Part shown: one piece after another, positions 1 to 5,965 of the stretch
How positions within the stretch are numbered: the first letter of the stretch is position 1
Layout of the letters: the number at the start of each line of letters is the position of its first letter
Source of the DNA: Candidatus Endomicrobiellum dinenymphae
Lineage (GTDB): Bacteria; Elusimicrobiota; Endomicrobiia; Endomicrobiales; Endomicrobiaceae
Length of the DNA stretch: 6,816 nucleotides
Direction of reading: 5' to 3'
NCBI GenBank assembly: GCA_020328135.1
Contig: JAIXNA010000049.1
Location: 68-6,883 of the forward strand
Position numbers and translations under genes: made by a program
Notes under the pieces: generated by a model
Told to the model about the DNA's origin: nothing
What the model saw: only the letters and a program-made list of their open reading frames with translations
The model's database searches: none

Positions 1-1456
1 AACTTTTTTGGCTATTTCTTTAACAGAAATATTATTTTTTAAATCTGTAAAAGTTTTTATAAGCTGCATAAAAGAGTTTAACGCCGCCGCGCTTTTTGTT
101 AAACCCGCTTCTTGCGCAAAAGGAACGGCTTGCCAAATAGATATATCCTTGAGAATTGCAAAATTTTCTAAATTTTCAAGAGATGTTTTGCCAATTCCTC
201 TTTTTGGAATGTTAATAATTCTTTTAAAACTTACATTGTCGTTTGGATTGTGTATAAGTTTTAGATACGCCGTAATGTCTTTAATTTCCGCTCTGTCATA
301 AAAGCGTAATGTTCCTATGATGGCATAAGGTATGCCTGCTCTTATAAATGCCTCTTCAAATGCGCGAGACTGCGCGTTTGTTCTGTAAAAAACTGCAAAA
401 TCTGAAAGATTATATTGATTCCCAAGTGTTTTAAGCGAAATTAAGTCTATAACTTTTGCCGCTTCATCATTTTCGTTTACGGCTGTTACAACCGACACAG
501 ATCCGTCGTCAGGATTTTGCGTCCACAGTTGTTTGTCTATTCTTTTGCTGTTGTGTTTTATAACTTGGCGCGCTGCTGTCAAAATTTTAGGAGCAGATCT
601 GTAATTTTGTTCTAATTTAACAGATTTTGCCTCCGGATAATCTTTTTTAAAATCCAAAATGTTAGTTACATCCGCCCCTCTCCACGAGTAAATCGATTGG
701 TCGTCATCCCCAACGACGCATACATTGCGATACTTTCCTGCCAACAGTTTTACAAACATATACTGCGCGCGGTTAGTATCTTGGTATTCGTCAACCATAA
801 TATATTTATATTTTTCTTGATAATGCTCAAGCAGCGAGGGGTATTGCCGCAGCGCTATTACTGTACGCATTATAAGGTCGCCAAAGTCCAAAGCGCCGGC
901 CATGTCCAACTTTTTTTGGTAAAGTTGATAGATTGTAGCTGTTGTGGCTCCAACAAAGTTGCCGTCAATGTCGGCTTTTGCCGCCATGTCTGATGGAGAT
1001 TTTAAATCGTCTTTGGAGCGGCTTATTTTATTGACTATAGTTGATATTTTAAACTTCTCTTCGTTGATGTTTAGTTCATGCAAACAGTCTTTTATTACGT
1101 TTTTCTGATCGGCAAAGTCGTATATTAAAAAATCGGGATTTAATTCAATTTTTTTAGCTTCGACGCGCAAAAAATATGCGCAAAATGAGTGGAATGTAGA
1201 TATCCATACATTTGCGCCTGTTTGAGGCGCTAAATCGTTGACCCTTTGTTTCATTTCTGCGGCGGCTTTATTTGTGAACGTAACAGCTAAAATAGACCAC
1301 GGAGCAACGCCTAAGGAAAGCAAGTATGCAATTCTGTGAGTTATGACTCTGGTCTTTCCTGTTCCTGCTCCTGCGAAGACTATTAAAGGTCCTTCAGCGC
1401 AAAATACGGCCTCCGCCTGGGAAGGATTTAAATTTTTAGTTAATAAATCTTTCATC
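1..1456 (-). pseudogene. UvrD/PcrA-type superfamily 1A DNA helicase, frameshifted after codon 5, 3' part outside window
   Basis: ATP-dependent 3'-5' DNA helicase of the UvrD/PcrA/Rep family, which acts in nucleotide-excision and mismatch repair and clears proteins from DNA. Reading right to left, 480 codons are open from 1440 to the left edge. In order they show the Q-motif (LNPSQAEAV), Walker A (AGAGTGKT), motif Ia (TFTNKAAAEM), Ib (STFHSFC), Walker B (VDEYQDTN), motif III (VVGDDDQSIYSWRGA) and motif IV (LEQNYRS). Motifs V and VI would lie beyond the window; the family is usually 650-750 residues. The only plausible start, ATG at 1456-1454, reads MKDLLN and then hits TAA at 1438. The helicase frame itself has TAA at 1443-1441 and no ATG, GTG or TTG before Walker A. 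Removing one A from the TTAAACT at 1444-1438 would give MKDLLTKNLNPSQAEAV, a normal family N-terminus. This is therefore a single-base insertion, or a sequencing error, in an otherwise pristine gene. The family is secure; uvrD versus pcrA versus rep cannot be told. Confidence 0.8.
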
Positions 1457-1463
1457 TTGCCAA

Positions 1464-1472
1464 TTATACCAT
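1464..1472 (-). promoter_or_regulatory. extended -10 promoter for the helicase gene
   Basis: On the minus strand TGGTATAAT (TG-N-TATAAT) is a perfect extended -10 element. There is no good -35 at 16-18 bp, as expected for extended -10 promoters. The predicted transcription start is about 1457, right next to the ATG at 1456, so the mRNA would be leaderless or nearly so. No Shine-Dalgarno sequence is visible in front of that ATG. Confidence 0.45.
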
Positions 1473-1488
1473 ATCTTCTTAAAATTTT

Positions 1489-1497
1489 GATATAATC
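1489..1497 (+). promoter_or_regulatory. extended -10 promoter for the nitroreductase-argS operon
   Basis: TGATATAAT is a perfect TG-N-TATAAT element, with no recognisable -35 at the usual distance. The expected start is near 1504, giving a leader of about 13 nt that holds the ribosome site GGGAG at 1507-1511, 5 nt before the ATG at 1517. It lies back to back with the helicase promoter, with 22 bp between the two -10 hexamers. Confidence 0.55.
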
Positions 1498-1516
1498 TTT
1501 AAAAAAGGGAGATAAA

Positions 1517-2017
1517 ATGGATATTTTACTTGAAAGAAAAAGCGTTCGTAAATATACGAGCGAGGATGTTAAGCAAGAAGATTTGGAGTATATTTTGCAT
1601 GCGGCCATGTCTGCGCCTACCGCGAGAAACACAAGGCATTGCTCTTTTTTGGTAATAAAAGATAAAGAAACGCATAAGAAAATTGCAGAAGTTCACCAAG
1701 CTGCGCAAATGATTTTGCAGACCCCTCTTGCAATTTTAGTTGTTGGAGATCAAAATACGGCTTATGGCGGATATTTACCGCAAGACTGCGCTGCGGCAAC
1801 GGAAAATATGCTTCTTGCAGCTACTGCAAAAGGGTATGGATCGGTTTGGTGCGGCATTTATTCAAACGAAGAAAGAGCGAAAGCCATAGAAAAACTTTTT
1901 TATCTTCCTGAAAATATAAAAGCTTTTTCTCTAGTTGTTATAGGCAAGCCTGCAGATAAGAATCCGCCGAGAAACAGATGGCAGCCTGAAAAGATTAAGT
2001 ACGAGACTTGGAAATGA
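1517..2017 (+). CDS. nitroreductase-family FMN-dependent oxidoreductase
   Basis: Small (166 aa) single-domain member of the nitroreductase family: FMN-binding, usually homodimeric cytoplasmic proteins that pass electrons from NAD(P)H to nitro compounds, quinones or flavin-type acceptors. Visible family marks are the FMN phosphate-binding ERKSVRKY at residues 6-13, SAPTARN at 32-38 (the usual SAPSARN position), the helix QDCAAATENMLLAA at 89-102, GYGSVWCG at 106-113, and the C-terminal strand VVIGKPADK at 140-148. The length fits the short subfamily. The start is well supported by GGGAG 5 nt upstream. The last codon and stop overlap the first codon of argS (ATGA at 2014-2017), so the two are translationally coupled. 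The true substrate cannot be read from the sequence; members of this family are often annotated as nitroreductases without proof. Confidence 0.92.
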   Translation: MDILLERKSVRKYTSEDVKQEDLEYILHAAMSAPTARNTRHCSFLVIKDKETHKKIAEVHQAAQMILQTPLAILVVGDQNTAYGGYLPQDCAAATENMLLAATAKGYGSVWCGIYSNEERAKAIEKLFYLPENIKAFSLVVIGKPADKNPPRNRWQPEKIKYETWK

Positions 2018-3672
2018 TAAAGCAAAATGTAACAGCGGCTTTAGATAATATAGTCGCGAAATATTTAAAGAGTAAAGATATTGAAAACGATGTAAAATTT
2101 AGCGTAGAAATCCCGCCTAAAAACATCAATGCTGATTTTGCCGTAAATGCCGCGATGCTTATAGCAAAGAAAATTAAGACAAACCCAAGAATTGTAGCGC
2201 AAGAAATAATAGATATCATAATTAAAGAAATTTCGGAATTTATAGAGAAAGCCGAAATAGCCGGCGCGGGGTTTATAAATCTTCATCTTAAGAATGAAGT
2301 TTTTTATAGAGAGCTTGTTACAATTCTTAAAGAAAAAGATAAATATGGCAGTTTGCCCGAAAACAATAAAGAAAAAGTTATGGTGGAATTTGTTTCGGCA
2401 AATCCCACCGGTCCATTACATGTAGGCCACGGACGCGGCGCTGCGATAGGGGATTCTCTCTCAAGGATATTAAAACATCTTGGGTATAATGTATCAAAAG
2501 AATATTATTTAAACGACATTGGAAATCAAATGTTAGTTTTAGCAAAATCCACGGAGATTCGTTACAGACAACTTAAGGGAGAGAAAATTGATTTTCCCAA
2601 AGATCACTATCAGGGCGATTATATAATTGATATTGCGAAACGTTTGATTGTTGAAAATAAAGACATAAGCGAAATAGATTTTAAACACGAAGCCGTGAAA
2701 GATATTTTAAAAACGATAGAAAATGATTTAAAAAACTTTGCCGTAGAATTTGATAACTGGTTTTCGGAGGGAAAGATAGCCGCCGATAAAGACAAAGACG
2801 GTAAAACTAAAGTTGATAGAGCGTGCGAGTATCTTCTATTAAAAGGCGCCGCCTATGTAAATGACAACGCGTTATGGCTTGCTTCGACAAGGTTTGGCGA
2901 TGATAAAGATAGAGTCTTGAAAAGATCTGACGGCAGATATACATATCTTGCTTCAGATGCGGCTTATCATAAAATTAAGCTTGAGAGAGGATTTTCAAAA
3001 CTTGTAAATCTTTGGGGAGCGGATCATCACGGATATGTTGCAAGAATAAAAGCCTGCATTCAAATGCTTGGATTTAATAAAGAATCTTTAAGTATTATTT
3101 TGTACCAACTCGTTTCTCTTGTAAGAAGCGGCAAGCCTATTGCAATGTCGACGCGCGCAGGCGAGTTTATAACTTTAAAAACCGTTATTGATGAAGTTGG
3201 CAAAGATGCCTGTAGATTTTTCTTTTTACTGCGCGCTCCGGATTCTCCGCTTGAGTTTGATTTAGAACTTGCAAAAAAACAATCCGGCGAAAACCCTGTT
3301 TTTTATGTACAGTACGTTAATGCAAGGTGCAGTTCTATTGTCAGAGAAAGCAAAAACAGAAATGATATTATTACAGATATTAAAAATATAAATTTTGCTT
3401 TGCTTAAGACAGAAGAAGAAAGAGATTTAATAAAACAACTTTCATCATTTTGCGATACTCTTGCTATGTCTGAAAAAACAATGAGTCCCCATCATTTCAC
3501 GGCGTATTTAATAGAACTTGCTGATAGATATCATGCGTTTTATGAAAAATGTCGCGTTTTAACCGACGATTCAGCGCTTACTTCCGCAAGATTAAAGCTT
3601 GTTGAAGGCGTTATGATAACGATGCAGAACGGACTTAGTCTTTTAGGCGTAAGTACGCCGGACAAAATGTAA
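2014..3672 (+). CDS. argS: arginyl-tRNA synthetase
   Basis: Class I aminoacyl-tRNA synthetase that charges tRNA-Arg with arginine using ATP in the cytoplasm; essential. From the ATG at 2014 it is 552 aa, normal for bacterial ArgS. Seen in order: the N-terminal tRNA-recognition domain (about 1-110), the strongly conserved FVSANPTGPLHVGHGRG with the HIGH-equivalent HVGH at 136-139, the LWGADHHGYVARIKA segment of the catalytic domain, the KMSKS-equivalent loop MSTRAGEF at 378-385, then DEVGKDACRFFFL, and a C-terminal DALR anticodon-binding domain ending NGLSLLGVSTPDKM. The residue before MSTR is Ala rather than the canonical Lys. An in-frame TTG at 2008 would add two residues, but the ATG overlapping the nitroreductase stop (ATGA) is the better start. 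No clear intrinsic terminator follows the stop. Confidence 0.97.
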   Translation: MIKQNVTAALDNIVAKYLKSKDIENDVKFSVEIPPKNINADFAVNAAMLIAKKIKTNPRIVAQEIIDIIIKEISEFIEKAEIAGAGFINLHLKNEVFYRELVTILKEKDKYGSLPENNKEKVMVEFVSANPTGPLHVGHGRGAAIGDSLSRILKHLGYNVSKEYYLNDIGNQMLVLAKSTEIRYRQLKGEKIDFPKDHYQGDYIIDIAKRLIVENKDISEIDFKHEAVKDILKTIENDLKNFAVEFDNWFSEGKIAADKDKDGKTKVDRACEYLLLKGAAYVNDNALWLASTRFGDDKDRVLKRSDGRYTYLASDAAYHKIKLERGFSKLVNLWGADHHGYVARIKACIQMLGFNKESLSIILYQLVSLVRSGKPIAMSTRAGEFITLKTVIDEVGKDACRFFFLLRAPDSPLEFDLELAKKQSGENPVFYVQYVNARCSSIVRESKNRNDIITDIKNINFALLKTEEERDLIKQLSSFCDTLAMSEKTMSPHHFTAYLIELADRYHAFYEKCRVLTDDSALTSARLKLVEGVMITMQNGLSLLGVSTPDKM

Positions 3673-3765
3673 CGATTACGATATTTGTTTTATTGACATT
3701 TTATTAGACCTCCTGCGCAACTAATATGTAAAAGTATAGTAGAAAGACTATAAAATAAAAAGAAA
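3673..3765 (+). other. AT-rich spacer between argS and the GC-rich element
   Basis: No gene is supported here. A perfect 6-bp inverted repeat, TATTAG (3702-3707) and CTAATA (3721-3726), encloses 13 nt but has no T-run after it, so it is not a convincing terminator. A consensus -35-like TTGACA at 3693-3698 has no -10 at 16-18 bp. TATAGT (3735-3740) and TATAAA (3749-3754) are possible -10 boxes without good -35 partners; the latter would start a transcript near 3761, at the edge of the GC-rich element. Confidence 0.4.
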
Positions 3766-3811
3766 GCAGGCGCAACAAGATGGAATTGTCGCCTATCTTC
3801 ACGTTGCGCTT
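3755..3811 (-). terminator. possible intrinsic terminator read on the minus strand
   Basis: On the minus strand the 5' hairpin of the GC-rich element (GCGCAAC with GTTGCGC, plus AAGAT with ATCTT) is followed two bases later by TTTCTTTTTATTTT, the arrangement of a Rho-independent terminator. The stem has a 3-nt bulge and a fairly large loop, so it is not ideal. No minus-strand gene precedes it, so it would serve only an antisense or small RNA. Confidence 0.35.
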
Positions 3812-3980
3812 CAGCAGGCGCGAAGGAAAAAACGTTGCAGTAAATTCCTATTTTTACAAAAGAGGAGCGGCGAGCGCAGCCTATCGAGGCATTGAGAAGA
3901 CGGCAGTTGTTAACCTGACGGGAGTATGGTTAAGACGAGAGAAACGCTTCGCAATAATACTCTTCATGTATTTGTTGCGG
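3766..3980. ncRNA. GC-rich structured element: candidate RNA leader, small RNA or inserted repeat
   Basis: This 215-bp block has 103 G/C, far richer than its neighbours, and no convincing gene. It is dense in self-complementary segments. (a) The ends pair: CGCAACAA (3771-3778) with TTGTTGCG (3972-3979). (b) A long 5' hairpin has AGGCGCAAC (3768-3776) with GTTGCGCTT (3803-3811), continued by AAGAT (3777-3781) with ATCTT (3795-3799). (c) GCCT-ATCG-AGGC lies at 3879-3890. (d) TTAACC (3910-3915) pairs with GGTTAA (3928-3933), and GAGTAT inside that loop (3922-3927) matches ATACTC at 3957-3962, a possible pseudoknot. G-U pairs extending several helices favour a plus-strand RNA, which would be the leader of the nuclease gene. 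A T-rich tail on the other strand favours a minus-strand RNA. Short flanking repeats also allow an inserted element. It matches no RNA family I recognise; tmRNA, RNase P RNA, SRP RNA and common riboswitch signatures are absent. Confidence 0.42.
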
Positions 3981-4009
3981 TTTAAATAAAATGAACAAAA
4001 TAATATCAA
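3981..4009 (-). promoter_or_regulatory. possible minus-strand promoter facing into the GC-rich element
   Basis: On the minus strand TTGATA (4009-4004) lies 17 bp before TTTAAA (3986-3981), giving 5/6 and 4/6 matches to the sigma70 boxes. The expected start, about 3972-3977, falls at the edge of the GC-rich element. In AT-rich DNA such matches arise easily by chance; it is listed because it pairs with the minus-strand terminator-like hairpin. Confidence 0.22.
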
Positions 4010-5553
4010 TAATTTTTTCGCTGTTTTTATTTATATCCATAATCTTTGCAGATGTTTCCGTAACCCCTTACGGATCTGCCGAAACTGTTTCAGGCAGTTG
4101 TTTTCTATTGGAAACAGAAGGTTGTAAAGTTATTGTTGATTGTGGACTTTTTATGCCCAGTGAAGTTGATGATGATTCTATTTCTTCTAATAAAAGAGTT
4201 GAGTTAAAAAATCAACAAATTCAAACTAATCTTATTAATGCAAACGCTCTTTTTTTAACACATGCGCATTTAGACCATAGCGGCAGAATACCGCTTTTAA
4301 TACATAGCGGGTTTAAAGGTAAAATCTATTCTACACAAGCGACAAAAGAACTTGCTTTAACTTTTTTTAAAGAAAGAAACGGGTTTGATTTAATAAAAAG
4401 AAAATGGTTTTGGTCTGCAAGCCGGAGAAAGAAAGCTAAAGACAAAAACAATTTTGTGAATGCTCATTGGAGCGACGAATGTAAAGAAAATATAAAATCT
4501 ATTGAATATTCAAACGATGAAATTTTGTTAGAAGATTTAAAAAAAAAAGAAAATGTTAAATTTTTATTATGCAAAAACTGTTGTGAAACAGAAACTAAGA
4601 AAATAGAAGAGCGGTTCGTTGCAGTAGGATACGATAAAGATATTAATATTGCCGACGTTTTGAAGGTTAAATTTATAAATGCAGCTCATATATTAGGTTC
4701 TGCCAGTTTAGTTTTTCAATCCAACAATAAAAAAGTTTTATTTTCCGGGGATTTGGGCAGCGGTTACTCCAGATTTAGCGGCGAGTTTGACATTCCGGAG
4801 CCGGTAGATTTAATTTTTATGGAAGCTACTTACGGCGGCGATAAAAATAAAAATATTGCAAAACAATACGAGCTTTTTAGAAAAGATTTAAAACTAGCGC
4901 TCGATAACAAAAAAACTGTGTGGATTCCAGCCTTATCTTTTAACAAAACGCAAAAAGTTTTGTACGAATTAAAATTAATGCAAGATGAAGGGATGCTTTC
5001 AAAGAAAATGCCAATTTACTCTATATCTCCGAGCGCAAATGCCATAACATCTCTGTATCAAAAAGAAATTTTAACAAAAAATTACGGCGATTGGTTTTTA
5101 AGCGACGTATATAAAAACGGCTCTATACTTCCTACAGAAGCGAAACTGCAAATGATAAGAAATTATGATAAGCAGATGATTTTGCTTTCCGCAAGCGGGG
5201 ATATGGATAAAGGTAAATCAGAGCGGCTGATGCCTCAAATGCTGACAAGAAAAGATGTTTTTGTGATGATAGTAAATTATGTAAACCCCGAAAGTAATGC
5301 CGGGCTTATTCTTAAGGGCAAAAGGACGCGCTCCGGAATAAAAAGTATTGCAAAAATAAAAAAATATAGCGTGTTTTCGGACCATGCAGATTTTGATATG
5401 TTGCAAAAATGGCTTTCAAAACAAAATAAAAATGTTGCAATACATATAATACATTCAAGCGCAGAACATACTCAAGATATGTTAAGCCTATTACAAAAAG
5501 AAGGCTGGCAGAATGTAAATAAAGCTGGAATCGAAAAGACGGTAGTTTGTTGA
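3991..5553 (+). CDS. exported beta-CASP metallo-beta-lactamase-fold nuclease
   Basis: 520-aa protein of the beta-CASP branch of metallo-beta-lactamase-fold hydrolases (CPSF73/TTHA0252-like), usually zinc-dependent RNases. The metal ligands are complete: D50 in VIVDCG, HAHLDH at 91-96, H233 in AAHILGS, D254 in FSGDLG. Also present are beta-CASP motif A (E278 in MEATYGG), motif B (H465 in FSDHAD) and a motif C His (H488 in IIHSSAEH). Relatives are cytoplasmic and begin at the first beta-strand. Here the core (VSVTPYGSAETVSGSC) follows a 20-residue signal peptide: Lys3, a run of Ile, Phe and Leu, and a likely cut after FA. No other ATG, GTG or TTG lies near the core start, so the leader is really part of the gene. 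Residues 130-220 hold an unusually long Lys- and Cys-containing insertion (C164, C194, C197, C198). No Shine-Dalgarno sequence precedes the ATG. RNA as the substrate is family inference; export is predicted from the sequence. Confidence 0.88.
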   Translation: MNKIISIIFSLFLFISIIFADVSVTPYGSAETVSGSCFLLETEGCKVIVDCGLFMPSEVDDDSISSNKRVELKNQQIQTNLINANALFLTHAHLDHSGRIPLLIHSGFKGKIYSTQATKELALTFFKERNGFDLIKRKWFWSASRRKKAKDKNNFVNAHWSDECKENIKSIEYSNDEILLEDLKKKENVKFLLCKNCCETETKKIEERFVAVGYDKDINIADVLKVKFINAAHILGSASLVFQSNNKKVLFSGDLGSGYSRFSGEFDIPEPVDLIFMEATYGGDKNKNIAKQYELFRKDLKLALDNKKTVWIPALSFNKTQKVLYELKLMQDEGMLSKKMPIYSISPSANAITSLYQKEILTKNYGDWFLSDVYKNGSILPTEAKLQMIRNYDKQMILLSASGDMDKGKSERLMPQMLTRKDVFVMIVNYVNPESNAGLILKGKRTRSGIKSIAKIKKYSVFSDHADFDMLQKWLSKQNKNVAIHIIHSSAEHTQDMLSLLQKEGWQNVNKAGIEKTVVC

Positions 5554-5554
5554 T

Positions 5555-5965
5555 ATGTTAAAAATGTCCGATAAAATTGATAGCTAGCCATAATAGCGCA
5601 GCTATTTGTTTTATTGCAGTTTCTTGAGGATTGCGCGCTATTAGAAATTTAAACTATTCTAAAGAAGTTATTCTGCAGAAAGCGAACAACTATTTTGTTA
5701 ACGGGTAATATTTTATGACTGCAAAATATTTTGACGAAGCCATAAATTTAAATATTTTGGACGCGGATGTATGTGAAGATTGAAGATTGCGCCGCTGCGC
5801 TTTTTAAGTTGAGGAATTATGATTTAGCAATAAAGTATTTCAAACTTGTTACCGCTCTTGATTCGTACGACTCTGATAATTTTTACAATTTAGGCAACGC
5901 TTTATTATCGTAAAGCATATGACTTTAACAACAAAGAAGATTTTTTAAAAGCGACGGAATATTAA
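5555..5965 (+). pseudogene. degraded TPR-repeat protein gene, probably once a lipoprotein
   Basis: Pieces of tetratricopeptide-repeat coding sequence are spread over two or three frames. One frame reads ILQKANNYFVNG, stop (TAA 5706), then YFMTAKYFDEAINL. The next reads AAALFKLRNYDLAIKYF and later NFYNLGNALL to TAA at 5911. A third reads RKAYDFNNKEDFLKATEY to TAA at 5963-5965. At 5775-5788 the 7-mer GAAGATT is tandemly duplicated; deleting one copy joins frames one and two exactly. Upstream, a hydrophobic AAICFIAVS is followed by TGA (5625) where a lipobox Cys would be expected, hinting at a former lipoprotein signal. The likely original start is ATG 5555 or 5564, which needs a further frame change. 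The spacing (1 nt after the nuclease stop, final TAA touching the exonuclease ATG) says it was the middle gene of an operon. TPR proteins are protein-protein scaffolds; the specific role is unknown. Confidence 0.72.
5592..5615 (+). terminator. weak terminator-like hairpin after the nuclease gene
   Basis: AATAGC (5592-5597) and GCTATT (5601-5606) form a 6-bp stem with a 3-nt loop, followed by TTGTTTTATT. It lies 38 bp after the nuclease stop and could end that transcript. However, it overlaps the apparent signal-peptide part of the downstream TPR pseudogene, so it may be a chance structure in decaying coding sequence. An alternative pairing, ATAGCT (5580-5585) with AGCTAT (5600-5605), is also possible. 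Confidence 0.3.

Noticed and set aside
8..301. Plus-strand open frame opposite the helicase gene
   Set aside because: It is antisense to conserved helicase codons and its product resembles nothing; the minus-strand frame clearly carries the information.
697..993. Second plus-strand open frame opposite helicase motifs II-III
   Set aside because: It is the shadow of the conserved VDEYQDTN and GDDDQSIYSWRG codons on the other strand.
2008..2013. TTG start for argS two codons upstream
   Set aside because: The ATG at 2014 overlaps the preceding stop in a classical ATGA arrangement and is the stronger start codon.
3680..3718. AGGAGG followed 9 nt later by ATG on the minus strand after argS
   Set aside because: The frame stops after seven codons (MSIKQIS) and enters the argS end, so it is not a gene.
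3693..3727. TTGACA with TAATAT as a promoter
   Set aside because: The spacer is 23 bp, too long for a sigma70 promoter.
3914..3947. Hammerhead-ribozyme-like core (CTGACGG ... GAAAC)
   Set aside because: The invariant CUGANGA is not met (CTGACGG), and the required three stems around a cleavage site cannot be drawn.
3780..3989. 69-codon open frame on the plus strand inside the GC-rich element, ending 1 nt before the nuclease ATG
   Set aside because: The product resembles no family and is Arg-rich, its start lies within a strong hairpin, and the open frame is of a length easily met by chance in GC-richer DNA. The spacing would allow coupling, but the helices explain the sequence better.
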